Source: Plantago ovata (Eukaryota; Streptophyta; Magnoliopsida; Lamiales; Plantaginaceae). Taken from it: DNA of 64,000 nucleotides. The position numbers were made by a program, and so were the translations under genes. Below, in pieces: positions 20,530 to 31,905 of this stretch (its first letter is position 1; each line of letters begins with the position of its first letter). The stretch spans positions 73,843,766 through 73,907,765 of the forward strand of contig CM051458.1 of the NCBI GenBank assembly GCA_028274465.1. Direction: 5' to 3'. The notes beneath the pieces are model-generated. The model worked only from the letters and a program-made list of their open reading frames with translations. It made no database searches and was not told where the DNA came from.

Positions 20530-22254
20530 TCAATTGGGGTTGAATTCATATTGGGTACTAGACTTCCCCATCAATGCCCTCTTTAATCGGTGAAATCCCT
20601 GCACATTTGAACGAAGGAATAGAGGACCAAAGTATCCTATAAGTTTGTTAGTGCAAGTCTTCTCAGCACATGAATTAACAATGGCTCGCAACATGTGTCG
20701 CTTGCCATCTACCTCAAAACTACATGTACGACGGTACATGTCAATCACCATGTGCACCTTATTGATGAAGGCTCTTCCCAACAGGACCACATCCTTAAGA
20801 TTGGCTTCCGAAGTCGGCATAGCTATGAAGCTCGTCTTCACCTCAACTCCGGCAACTCTAATAACCAAGTCTTCGAGAACTCCCAAAGGTCTCCTCATAG
20901 ACCCATCAGCAAGTTGAACCATAGATTTCATAGGCTTCAAACCAGTCAACCGGGATTCTTCATACACATTCATCGGCAAGACATTGACTCCAGCTCCTGT
21001 GTCCAATGTAGCCAATATACCATCCTTCGTGCCAAGACCGATTTCCACATCGAAGCTCTCAAGTGCGGGTACTTCCACCATCTCATCCTCAGACGATGAG
21101 CTTTCTTCTTCAATATGTGAAGCTTCTTCCTTAGCCATAGAGGGCTTAGGCTCCTCGTTAGCAACGCAAGGCTCAGAGATTTTCTTGCTACTTGGAACCT
21201 CTACTCGTGCTCCTTCTCTTGTGACCGTGATCTCAATTGGAATATTAGTCAACACCGTGATGGCCATAGCTCTCTCGGTATTACCCAAAAGCTTCTCTTG
21301 CTCAGGACTAGCTCCTCTATCAATGAGCTCTTGCAACTTCCTGTTAAGAGAAGAAGTACTAGCCTCCAAGTTCTCAAACCGCTTCTCGTTCATAGCCTGA
21401 TTCTTGTAATAAGATTCCATACACTTGTCGGTCTTTTCTACCAAGATTTGCACCATGGCGACCAAAGAGGATGGAGCATATCCGGGTACCCCATAGTTTA
21501 CCTCAGCATGTTGACGTTGACTGGCGAATGCTTGCTCATAGTCATCACCACGACCCACTTTCTCTTCAAAAGTCGCTATGGGTTCTTCTCTAGGTTCTTT
21601 TGAATGAATCTTGGCTCTTATATTCCGGTTCTGAGAATTCTGGTACATTATATCCAACTTATCTTGAGCTTGACTCGGAAACAACTCTCCCATGCTTCCT
21701 CCAAAAATGCTATCCACTTGTGCTTCAACACCAGGATGCAAACCATTATAGAAGAATTGGATGAGCTGACCTCCATCGAAGCCGTGATGTGGGCACCGAT
21801 ATTGCAACCCCTTAAACCGATCATAAGCCTCATGGAAAGCTTCATCATACTTCTGCTCAAAAGTGCTGATTTGTCTCTTCATAACCATAGTCTTGGAAGC
21901 GGGATAATACCGATCCATAAATTTTTCAAACACTTGATCCCATGTGGTCAAAGATCCAGCTTCTAAGGATCTCAATCAAGCCTTCGCTCTATCCCTAACT
22001 CCCATAGCGAAAACCTTCATCCGCAAATCATCATCAGTAATTCCATCATCCGGTCTAGGCAAGTAGAGCACGAAATCCTCTAAGTCATTCAAATACCCAA
22101 TGACGTCCTCATTGTCCATGCCATAGAACTTGGGTAATTGCTGGAACAGGTGTCCTTTAAGCTCCAGATTCCTCGTTGCATCATTGAGAACAATAGCTGG
22201 ACCACTAGGCCCAACCGTAACTTTTGAGAGTAACTTCAGTGGTTGCTCAGCCAT
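20530..22254 (-). pseudogene. gag-protease of element D, one nonsense codon
   Basis: A single frame of 575 codons runs from the ATG at 22254 to 20530. The only break is TGA at 21978-21976, in 'DRAKA*LRSLEAGSL' where related Gags have Trp. The N-terminal half is a retrotransposon Gag (FQQLPKFYG, LRMKVFAMG, WDQVFEKFMDRYYP, FYNGL). The C-terminal half has an aspartic-protease active site, ATLDTGAGVNVLP, and a later VVLLGRAFI. I find no CCHC zinc knuckle, unlike G and H. The product would form particles and cleave Gag-Pro, but RT and integrase must come from another element. Confidence 0.85.
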
Positions 22255-22429
22255 CTCGCCTGAAATCTAGTGCAATCAACACAACACTCATACAAGGATT
22301 AGTTTCCGTTAGTGAAACAAAACCCAGAACACATAGAATTAAGCAAAAAGAAATAGGGGGGAAGAAATGGGGTGATAAAGTGATGTTGGCTGAAAAACCA
22401 AAACAAAAACACCAACCAAAGGAGTTAAG

Positions 22430-22447
22430 TCCCCGGCAACGGCGCCA
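22430..22447 (-). other. Primer-binding site of D
   Basis: On the minus strand this is TGGCGCCGTTGCCGGGGA, 3 nt from the 5' LTR. It is identical to the PBS of G, H and J. Confidence 0.9.
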
Positions 22448-22450
22448 AAT

Positions 22451-23832
22451 TGATGATGTCGTTTTTCACCAATTAAATTTGTTTAAAAGCCTAAGAACAC
22501 TTATCACTACACAAACTAGAGTGCAATGGCAAGTTGTCCCCGAGTGTCGTTCTCTCGGGACCTAACGTGGCTTTGCTTGAGGTTTTTGCTAGTAATTTCA
22601 GTCAATGAGTTCAAATGTTTATAGAATCGTTTTCTTTGAACAAAGCAACGAGAAATCAGATTGTTGTAATCAAGTTTGGAAAACGGCTGGTGGTAGAAAT
22701 CAAATACACATGCATGGGTTACGAATATGCTCACAAGTTCAGTGCGTAAAACCTTCGATCAAGTCTGCCAAGCAACTCGTCTAGGTAACTTTCAAGACAC
22801 ACATCATAAAAGACCACTATCAATACTTTAGAGGTGCTTGTCACTAACACCATTTATCTAGCATGCTGCAAATCTCTAACATACAATCCTATAGCTTTCA
22901 TTGACCAAGAGTTTGTCACTATACTCAATTCGAATATATTTTATAGGCAACTAAGAATCATATGAAGGAATTTGCAGCAAGATTGAATCACAATCTCATG
23001 CAAGCATAAACATAACCCATAGCATGCATATTCTACATTCTACCACCAACACAAAGGATTTAGCTACTCATATTCATCAACATAGACATCAAATCATATG
23101 AATTGCAAATAGAGTATATCAAATCAAACTACTAGACAAGAGATAATGATACAATGTTACCACCAAGCTGTCACTAATCGGTGGGTATTGATGAAAACCT
23201 CTCCGTAGATGAAACAACGGATGCAATCCAATGCCAAAACCTTTAATCCAATCTAAAATACAATGTAATCTGAGTTTTCTCTGAGTTTTGGGGCTTAGGA
23301 GCTCTCCAATACGAAGCTACAGTTCAAAAGTATGTCCAAAAGTAACAGAAGATCAGATCTAAGAAGGAAAATCCAAAAACGTAACCGCTGCCAAGCGGAC
23401 CGCTTGGCAAGCGAAGCGATTTGGCCCTCCAAGCGCTTCGCTCTGCTGCTGTGCCAAAGCTCCTGGAAAATGAAGCGGAGCGCTTCACTATTCCAGGCGC
23501 TTAGCTTGGCTCCTAGGCAGATTTTTGTCTTCAAACTCAATCTTTTTGCCCTCGTACGGCCCTCGGGTGCCTTGGACTCATCCTTCTCGATGCTTATTGA
23601 TGCTCAAACACTCACGAACAAGCCACGGAGATTGGGGAACTTCAACGGGGCCATCTTTTCCATCAAAAAGGCTCGTTTTTAGCTCCAAAAACGCCGTTTC
23701 GTACCTAAGTGCCTGAAAATGCAGAAAACACAAAACGTGACACTATTCTACAAAACTAACAAAAAACCAAGGCTAGAAGATAGAAAAGAAGGTAAAAAAG
23801 ACAAGATGAACGCGTCAAAAATACGTTCATCA
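22451..23832 (-). mobile_element. 5' LTR of D (1382 bp)
   Basis: This is the partner of 17112-18516, with about 20 substitutions by eye. Its GC module (about 23391-23515) lacks one 23-bp palindrome unit and has decayed copies (for example, an A in GCGAAGCGATTTGG). Confidence 0.95.
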
Positions 23833-23837
23833 GGAAG

Positions 23838-23920
23838 CTTGGAAAATGGTTCAAGATCTTTGTGCTGGAAAACAAACTCGAAGTGCTGAAGTTAAAGTTC
23901 CAGAACTTTAAACAAGGTAC
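23838..23920 (+). pseudogene. Gag of copia element I, continuation after D
   Basis: After the duplicated GGAAG the copia Gag resumes (AWKMVQDLCAG). Compared with K it has a short deletion that breaks the frame within about 15 codons. It is then cut by the insertion of E at 23920/23921. The likely TSD of E is GGTAC (23916-23920). The remainder of I lies beyond 64000. Confidence 0.8.
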
Positions 23921-25121
23921 TGATGAACCGGAATTTGTCAGATTGAAATTAATCAAATAAATTTGTTTTTAGCCAAAGGCAATTCACAACTACAACGAAA
24001 ACCGTAGTGCAGCAGTAAACTAACCTCGAGTGTCGATCTCTAAGGACTATAACTAGCTTTATCTAATCTAACTTAAACTATAAAATCAACAGACGACTTA
24101 GCACAGGTTTTTCTTATCAAGATAATGGAAGTTAGTGATAGTATGATCATTCAAAGCATAGTGGGTTAATAATCATGCATGAAGTACCCGATCGTTTTGC
24201 ATAGAGATCTTTGATCATGAATTGTCCAATGTGTTCCGTTTTATTCAACACTACGAAGATAGAGGGCTTAGATAGATCAAAGAAATAAAGCAATAACTCA
24301 AAGTCTGATTCGCATTACCGCCATCATGCACAATTAAGAACCCTCGCTAAGAAATCACATACAATCACCAACGATAGATTTAGCTACTCATAGATGTCAT
24401 GCAATCAACAGAAATCCTAGCAAGATTGAATGAAAACATGTTGAAAGATATATAAATATAAATAGAAAAATCGTGAGATACAATGTTACCGAACATTGTC
24501 AATCTCAAAATAATCGCGATCTCACAAGCTCCAAATCGATAAGAAAAAGTGTCTCCTATGCTAAGAGTTCCCAGAACAGGCTCTGGAGAATTCCTACCTA
24601 AAACTAATGAGAAAGGTATGAAAAAAGGTCTGAGAAAGTATGAAAAAACGTAGAGAAACAACAACTATATATAGGAGTTCGGCAGGCGTGGGGCGAGTCG
24701 TCCCACACACCGGGCGAATCGCCTGGTGTGGGGCGAATCGCCCCGCATCCCGGGCGAATCGCCCGGGAGCTCTAGTCGGTGAGAGACGCGTTTTCGACGC
24801 GTTTTTGGATTTCTTTTCCTTTTCGGACTCGGTTTTTGCCTTCTAGTGACCTTTTAGCCTTCAGACTCGACCCCTAGACTTCAAATCCCATCCGGAATCT
24901 TCTAGATACTCCAAAAATGTCCTCGGAACACCGATTCTTCGTTCTCTTCAATATAATTGCCCGGAAAACCACGTTTTTCACCTAAAACCTGTAAAATGCA
25001 AACTAAAGGGAAACGTGACACTATTCTAATAAAATGCACTATAATATAGCTAAATTAACATAGAGGATAGAAAAATAGGTGAAAAAAGACTCGAATGAAG
25101 GTGTAAAATACACGTTCATCA
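23921..25121 (-). mobile_element. 3' LTR of E (1201 bp)
   Basis: The LTR is bounded by TGATGAACCGG (left, the complement of the 3' end) and ACGTTCATCA (right). The GC module at about 24686-24772 includes the perfect CCCGGGCG-AAT-CGCCCGGG and GGGGCG-AAT-CGCCCC. A TATATATAG box lies near 24666-24674. It has one copy of the ~60-bp 'ATCTTCGTAGTG' unit. Confidence 0.9.
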
Positions 25122-25456
25122 AACTCCCCAAACCGAACCTTTGCTTGTCCTCAAGCAACTAAGCTCAACTCTAATGCAAAAAACAATGCAACACGAAAAA
25201 TGGAGTCTCATGCCAAATGAAATGAACTAATCTATTGAATCTATCAAAAAATTTATGAACATAAACCATACAAATCATAACATGGATATAGGTTGAAGAA
25301 TGCCTCGATTGACTCATACACATTCACATAAGCACTTATGTCAAACAAGATAGTCTCTCGTAACATTCTCTACTTGGACCTAGTCAGTGACGACGTAATG
25401 AAACATGTTAAAATACGAATGGTTGTCCCGTGCCTATGAAACTGAGGACTTACTGC
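25122..25456 (-). mobile_element. Element E: 3' non-coding tail, part 1
   Basis: In element orientation this is the stretch directly before the 3' LTR, ending in the polypurine-like GGTTTGGGGAG. No coding sequence is visible. It breaks at ACTGC (25452-25456), the left TSD of F. Confidence 0.85.
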
Positions 25457-26214
25457 TGTTGAAGGGTAATTCGTGTTTCTTTCTAAGTTCACAATAAGCC
25501 GCTACTCTAAGTCATTCTAGTTCTTCTTCTTGAAGTGTTCCTCTAAGGTAGGAAGTGAGCCTTCTTGTAGCTTCCTCGTACCTTAAATAGACTAGAGGGG
25601 GGGGGGGTTAGTGTCTCTTACCCGGTCTGTAAGGTATCAGACCGGAGAGGCGACTTTACGAGTAGGGAGTTGTGAGGCTTCCCTAGTATGAGTAGTAAAT
25701 GTGGTGGTTGAGAGGTGTTATTATTGCTTACTGTTGAGGAGTAAATGAGGCCTTTATATACTCGTGGCCTTTCAACTTCCGGTCGCGTAGGATCACGACA
25801 CGTGTACGGCTAGGATTGAGGCCTTCCTCGGCCCAGGCCCATTAAGAAGGTCCGTGGGCCTTGGCCCAACGGAGCAACCGTGACTGGTCGCTCCGGGTCC
25901 TCGAGCCCTCCTTGTTTGTGAAAGGTGCGAGTAGTGTCCTGCTCAGTTTCTCTCAAGGAGCGTTACCTTGACGTAAGGACCTCCTCGAGCCATAGAGAGA
26001 TGCTCCTCGAGCTCACTGGCAACTTTGTCCTTATGATGATCTTATTTTGAGGGATATCCTCCCAGTGATGGTCGGACCCTGTGTTGATCGGTCCACACCT
26101 TAGTGACATACTTGGGTGTGGTCGTGCCCCTTGAGGGACGGCCTATGGTGCTTTGTCGCGCTCTTAGACCGCTCCAGTTCGTACATGCGGACTGGACATA
26201 TTTCAACACTAACA
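25457..26214 (-). mobile_element. 3' LTR of F (758 bp)
   Basis: The termini are TGTTGAAGGG (left, plus strand) and CACTAACA. It contains a run of Gs near 25597-25608 that differs in length from the 5' LTR. The polypurine-like tract (AAACTAGGGGGAC on the minus strand) adjoins at 26217-26229. Confidence 0.95.
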
Positions 26215-26994
26215 TATGTCCCCCTAGTTTCCAAGTATCTTTGTAGAAGATAGTTGAGGAACTATGTTGAAGTAGAGGTCGAGCAGAGCCTCGACTAGTA
26301 GTGGGCAAAAAAAGATTTCCGTATTCGCACCTTGGTATCTTTCCCTCCTCCTATCTCTCCCTCTCCCCCCTTTTTATAGGGTGCGAGCAGACGTTGCTCG
26401 GACCTTATGAAAAGAGGTATGTTTGCTGGCAGAGATCGGATCCGGGTAAGTATTCCTTGGTGGAATGGAATGACTTCCTGCCGCTTTTTCTTTGCAAAAT
26501 ATCTCGAGGAGAGATATTTGTGAGAATGGAATGGAATGACTTCCTGCCGCTTTTTCTTTGCAAAATATCTCGAGGAGAGATATTTGTGAGAATGCAATGG
26601 AATGACTTCCTGCCGCTTTTTCTTTGCAAAATATCTCGAGGAGAGATATTTGTGAGAATGGAATGGAATGACTTCCTGCCGCTTTTTCTTTGCAAAATAT
26701 CTCGAGGAGAGATATTTGTGAGAATGGCTCCTCGATCCCGCCCAACGTGTCCGTCGGTTTTTTGTCTTGCCATTCTTTTTTATAGGTGAAGTTTCGAGGA
26801 GGGGTGCTCGCGCTACGAATTACCTTCAGGTAATCCGCGCTGGCATCGGGAAGTGTGCCCGAGCCCGAGCGGGAGCGCTGAGGGTAAAGTAGGTAATTCG
26901 CCAGGCGGCCGTAATCTGGGCCGTTGATCATGGCCACGTGGTCGATCCGGATGGAGCGAGGGCATGCGTCGTTTCGTTTCCCCGAGATACCCTT
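26215..26994. mobile_element. F internal region upstream of the antisense gene
   Basis: This is a non-coding stretch between the 3' LTR and the antisense-gene TATA box. Apart from the 66-bp tandem repeats I see no gene. Open frames on both strands at 26301-26937 exist only because the repeat unit is 22 codons long. Confidence 0.7.
26461..26724. repeat. Four tandem copies of a 66-bp unit
   Basis: Near-perfect units start at 26461, 26527, 26593 and 26659. Each contains a 9-bp inverted repeat, AAATATCTC...GAGATATTT, with a 5-nt loop. The third copy has one change (GCAATGG). The array lies about 270 bp upstream of the antisense TATA box. Confidence 0.95.
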
Positions 26995-26995
26995 C

Positions 26996-27004
26996 TATAA
27001 ATAG
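26996..27004 (+). promoter_or_regulatory. TATA box of the antisense gene in F
   Basis: TATAAATAG lies in a CCTTC...TTCGATACTC context. Transcription would start near 27025-27035, leaving an untranslated first exon up to the intron donor at 27215. Confidence 0.7.
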
Positions 27005-27214
27005 TTCGATACTCAGTCATTCCACACTTTTCGCAATCCGAATATTCAGAGCAAAAAAGAGAGAGCGAGGAGCATATTTGAGTGATCGACAAGCGAGGTG
27101 ATCGAGACAAGTGACGCGCGAGGAGCCAATTCCGACGTCCAGGATCCGATTTTCAGGCGGATTTTCAACTTTCCGGCTTCTTCCGGCTTCCAACCTTTAC
27201 CAACTTAACAACAA

Positions 27215-27789
27215 GTAAGTTTTCGATTTCTTGCCTTTACTTGCCTCTTTTTTGCATGAATTTACCCCTACATGCTTTCGGTTTCGTCTTTTTTCGATTT
27301 CGTGTTTTTCATTTTCTTCCCGGCATGGTTGCCTGAAAATTTGCCGGTGGACGGCGGCCTTTGAACGGCCATGGACTTAATAATCTGTAAACGGACCTGT
27401 AGATGGACCTTAATGGAATCGAATTGAATCAATTCGACTTGTATGACCGTAGGAGTAGTTCCCCCTTTCATATGCCTTTTTATCTTCGCTGTTAACCCCT
27501 GTTGCCTCCTCCTTATGTTATGGTCGTAGAAGTTACTGTAGGAACTTTGTCTTTTCGAGCGGTTGGTCGCTCGTATACTCCTCGATTTGCTTGTTAGCAT
27601 GCTCGTTCTACTGCTTATATACATGTTTGCATGCTCTCTCCTCGCTCTCGCTTGTTTAGAGCGGTTGGTCGCTCCGTAGGATAACTTCTTCATTTTTCTC
27701 CGTTCGGGAGGTCGAACGTAATGAATACACTTAAACGGACCTCTCGGACTATCACAAACCATCCTAATTTCTTCTTTTCCCACCTTTAG
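27215..27789 (+). other. 5'UTR intron of the antisense gene
   Basis: The donor is CAA|GTAAGTTTTCG and the acceptor CACCTTTAG, one base before the ATG at 27791. The body is T-rich, as in plant introns. A leader intron just before the start codon is common in plant genes. Confidence 0.7.
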
Positions 27790-27790
27790 G

Positions 27791-30700
27791 ATGTCCGAGA
27801 GGAGCGACGATAGTCAGAATCAGTCGGCTGTCGGAGAGTATGGGAGCGACCATACTACGTCGCCTGATACGTCAGACGTATCGGCGACCTTTCTGGATGA
27901 CACCTTGGAGCAAGCTGCCGAGGAGGCCCCGGTCGATCATGATGTCGAGCAAGCTGCCGAGGAGGCGGGTGAGGAGACGGAGAGCAAGGAGGATCTTTAC
28001 CAACTGGTTATCCGTAAAAGGCGCCGTACCGAGGATGATGATTTCATCGATGATCGGACGGAGGCGGAGGGTGGTCCTTCAAACCCTGGGGTGTCCGCGG
28101 AGTTGATTACTCGCGCTGCCCAAGTTCATGGCCGCAACTACGGGGCGGTTAATGTGGTCCCTCCTGCAGAAATCAGGATCGAGGACATGGATGATACTGA
28201 GAGGCCGGAGTTAGCCTTGTCACTTTATGAGGAGGGTGAGCACTCGGTCCAACGGGGAAAGGGCCCGATTCCAGTGCAGATCATCGATAGCGATGAGACT
28301 GATGAGGAGAGCGACGAGGATGATGATGCTACCTCTCCTCGAACTAGTCCACCACCGAAGAGGGTTAGATTCCCTCCTCAAACTACTAGGAGGGCCGTTG
28401 TTACCGACGAGGAGGAGGAGGTTCCTTTAGCGATTGGAAATGCTAACCGGGATGAAGTTGGTCCGAGCACTATGTCCCCTTCCTTCTCGGAGGTGCAAAG
28501 ACAAGCGATTAGAGATGCGGATCGATACGCACGCAAGGAGGAGACCAGCTGTCATTCCATAGACCCGATAACCATAGACTTCTCCTTTCCGAGTAAGACT
28601 CAAGCACCTAATCCGCTCGAGGAGCAGGAATACAACATGCGCCTTGCAGAGATAGCCGCTGGTGCGAAGAGGTCCAAAAAGAGAGCGAGCAAGCGTTCTC
28701 GCTCTGGCAAGAATAAAAAGGCCAAGGCTGTTGAGGAGCCTGAGCCTAAGTCCACCAAAGCTGCTCAGAAAAAGTTTACCAAGAGTGCTCGCACCATAGA
28801 TCTCCCCGATCCGAATGGTGAGAAGAATGAGGATGGTATTATCCCGACCACCTCTTCCACTGTCAAGGTCGAGGAGGTTGCTACCCTCAGATGGAAGTAT
28901 TCTCTTCCTGAGAATAAGTTCGACATCCTCGTTCCCAAGGACGACCAGACCTTCTACAACGCTCCGCCTGGATACATGGCCGTTCATTGTCTGAGCCTGG
29001 ATCGAGGATGGATACTTCCATTTTGTGACGCCTTCCGAGATATCTTCAACACTTTGGGGATCGCTCCTTGGCAGCTGGTGCCAAGTGCCTTTGGAACCTT
29101 GGTGTGCTTTGGAGTCTTTTGCATGAAGAGAGGGATCGCGCTCAACTTCCATAATTTTAACCAATTGTTCCGAGTCTCGATGAGCTCAGGGAACAAGTAT
29201 TTCTACTACTTCAATGCGCGACCAGGACTGGGTTTCATCATGGACGCTCCCAGCTCCTCGGGGTATAAGTGGTTTCATAGGTACTTCTACATCAAGAAGA
29301 GAAGGTTGCCTAACATGAGCGAGGAGGAGGCGGAGTGGGGTGTTCCCAAACTTATGTTTAGGGGAAAGATTGCGGACAAGCATCCCCTGCCCAAGGAGTC
29401 CGATCCTTGGGTCATGGAGCTCGAGGAGCAGAATCGGGGACCCCATCCCGAGAAGTACTTTTACTGGGGGTTAGTCCTCCAGCCACTCCCGTTCTTGGCG
29501 GGCCTTTCGCCCTACTCGTACACGGGATATATCGGGAACCGATATACAAAGAAAGTCCTCTTCGGTAAGCTAGAAAAATAGCTTGTATACTTGTGTTTTT
29601 TCTTTCCTTGCTTTGCGTGTTTTGAGTATGTTCTCGCTTTTTTCCTTTCCTCTTCGATTCTCATGCTCCTCGATCTTACTAACTTGTGTTTCTTTTTTAT
29701 CTTGCAGCCTATTGGTTCCAGTGGATCATGTCGAAGACTCTCGCCACGAAAGAGGAACAAAGGCGGAAGCAAAGGCTAGCAAATAAGGAAACCAAGATCC
29801 TTGGTTCTCTCAACCTGACCCCTCCCCGGAACGCCGCGCATCATCGGGATGCTTTGGTGCAAGAGGGGCTCGATACAAGGGAGAACCCCGTGGAGGCCAT
29901 AAAGAGGGCCGAGGAGGAGGCTGCGGCGAAGAAGGCTAAGGAGGCCAAAGAGGCCGAGGAGGAGGCGCGTAATACGATCGAGGCTGAGAAGAGGCCCGAG
30001 AAGCCAGTGACCAAGAAGGGAGCGAGGAAGCTCACCCTTGGAGGAAATAATGAACCTGCTCGGAAAAAGGGTAAGGTGGCCGCTTCTGGTGATGAAGTGA
30101 AGCGGCTCATTCAGATGAGCGACCTCGACGGGGCACACGAGTTGAGCATGTGCTCGCTTCAGGTACTTTTCTCCATTTCTTTCGTTGTAAATTTTTCAAA
30201 GTATAAGTTTTTTCCTCCTCGCTAACTGCGTGGTTCTTTTGTAGCTCGAGAATTTGAAGGAGGCCTATGGCCAAGTTGCTGCTAATCGCGCCGACATTGG
30301 GGTCGTTATCGAGGACCTCGAGAAGAAGCTCAAGGCTTCGGAGACCAGGGTGAAGGCTTCGGAAACTGAGACCGGGAAGCGGAGAGCCAAGGTGGATGAG
30401 CTCGAGAAGGAGCTGTCCAAAGAGAGGTCGAGGAGCAAGGGCTTTCAGGGTGCTTATGCTACTTTATCCATTTGCATGGAAAAGTTTAAGGCAAGCATCC
30501 TGTCTTTTTTGAAAGGTAGTCGAGTCGCCGCTGCTCGCGACTTCATGTCCTCTGCCACTTACAAGATGGCTCAAAGAGACGTGCAAGTGGCGTCTCGCGA
30601 GGAGGGCTTCTTCTCATGCGTTGGCCAGCTGAAGAGGGTTAACTTGCTCCCTGCTGATTTTGATCCTGATGACCGCGAGGACTTACATCCTGGAAGACGC

Positions 30701-31093
30701 GAGGACCTGACTCCTTATCTCGACGAGGAGATCACCGAGGAGATGCACGAGGCGTGCGAGTTTGGTGAGCTGGTGACCGACCCAAAAGTTCCATATCCCA
30801 GCAAACCAGCTTACCTACCCGCCTGGGTGCCCGAGTGCTTAAGGAGCAGGATCCTTTACCCGTTCGAGAAGGCGGCTCTCCGGAACGCCGCATGGGTGAA
30901 GGTCAGTGACCCGGTCATCGGGCGGGCAGCTGACTTTGTCGAGCCAGAGCTGGTTATGTACGAAAAGGCCATCCAAGAAGCTCAAGCTCAGGAGCGAGAC
31001 AACGCCGAGGTTCACGAGCTCATAAGCCCTGCGCGAGGAGCTACAAGCGCGAGCACTCCGGTTACTGACTTCACCGATAGCCGTACTCGCTAG
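27791..31093 (+). CDS. Antisense-strand gene of F (Transposase_28-like), three coding exons
   Basis: Exons are 27791-29564, 29708-30162 and 30245-31093. The introns (29565-29707 and 30163-30244) have GT..AG ends, and the phases join exactly to give 3078 nt, or 1025 residues plus stop, with no break. Residues 1-270 are acidic and low-complexity. A basic cluster follows (KRSKKRASKRSRSGKNKKAK, about 295-315). About 365-590 resembles the 'putative gypsy type transposon' family (Transposase_28): WILPFCDAFRDIFNTLGIAPWQL, seen in pieces. Exon 2 encodes an Ala/Glu/Lys-rich helix, and exon 3 a coiled coil and a C-terminal domain. It is transcribed against the element's own genes and converges on integrase. 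Antisense ORFs are known in Tat elements; their role is not established. It is the only long intact coding sequence here. Confidence 0.8.
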
Positions 31094-31267
31094 GATCGGG
31101 GAGCCTCGTGAAGACCGAGTGTGCTCGGGCATGTTGTAATTTTTCCGTTTCCGTACTTGCATTTATTTTCGAACAATTTTCATTCGGCCCTTTGCGGCGC
31201 TTCTCGAAACATATCCCTTTGTAACATATTTTTATCTACTGTTGTCTCCTCGCTCTTTGTTTTCTTC

Positions 31268-31273
31268 AATAAA
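31268..31273 (+). terminator. Poly(A) signal of the antisense gene
   Basis: AATAAA lies 175 nt after the stop, in a T-rich context (TTCTTCAATAAAATTTATT), and is followed by more T-rich sequence. Confidence 0.55.
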
Positions 31274-31293
31274 ATTTATTGCTCTTCGCTTTC

Positions 31294-31905
31294 TTACTTA
31301 CACTTGTGTTTTTACTAATTCCAATTTTTGTTATGACGTATAACTTGGATAGAGTAGTTAAACATGTATAAGTTAGAATCGAGAACCAATGTTCTTCGCT
31401 ACGAGCTCCTCGAGCTATCAAAGTAGATTCCGTGCTTCTCGATCGTCTTGACAACTAAGAAAGAATTCTAAGTGTTGAACTTAGAAAAAATTCCAAGTGT
31501 TGAGTTAGAAAGAATGGAGATCATTCTCCTCGATTACCTTCTTCTCCTCGCTTTTTCTCCCTTAAATGGTTTCCTGATTAGTTCTCTCATATAGATTAGA
31601 GAGCGGGGAGGGTTCCCCTTAATCATGGAAATCGAATAGCTTTTATGTAGGTCAAGTAAGCTTTCTTGATCGAGTAGCACTATTTTTAGAGTATAGTAGT
31701 TCTATACTTGAACATTTGCTTGTTGAAAGATAGACATTGTATTGATTTGTCGGAAATGCAATTACAATGGGGGCTTTGCTGCCAGCTTTCTTACAACCTT
31801 TTCTTAATCAAACAAGAGGTACCTCTCACTTGAACTAGTGAGGAATCCTTCTCGATCTATGGGCCTTTCACAGGGGTTCTTCAAAAAGCTTTTTCTCCAA
31901 ACAAC
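31294..31905. mobile_element. F spacer between the antisense gene and integrase
   Basis: These are the 3' ends of two converging genes. The stretch is AT-rich and I see no gene or repeat in it. Confidence 0.6.

Larger units (their letters stand above)
17112..23832 (-). mobile_element. Element D: complete non-autonomous LTR element
   Basis: D is 6721 bp with LTRs at 17112-18516 (3') and 22451-23832 (5'), flanked by TSD GGAAG at 17107-17111 and 23833-23837. It has the Athila-type PBS, a gag-protease frame and a long non-coding 3' region. There is no RT, RNase H, integrase or ORF3. The 3' non-coding region shares motifs (hairpins, CCTAGGAAGGAGGTAG, purine block) with A, C, E, G and H, but gag and LTR are much more diverged. 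Confidence 0.95.

Noticed and set aside
26301..26937. Long repetitive ORFs on both strands
   Set aside because: They are open only because a 66-bp tandem repeat is a multiple of three. There is no start context or homology, and both strands are equally open.
28427..29164. 245-codon minus-strand ORF under the antisense gene
   Set aside because: It is a shadow of exon 1; the plus frame is supported by splice phases and domain similarity.
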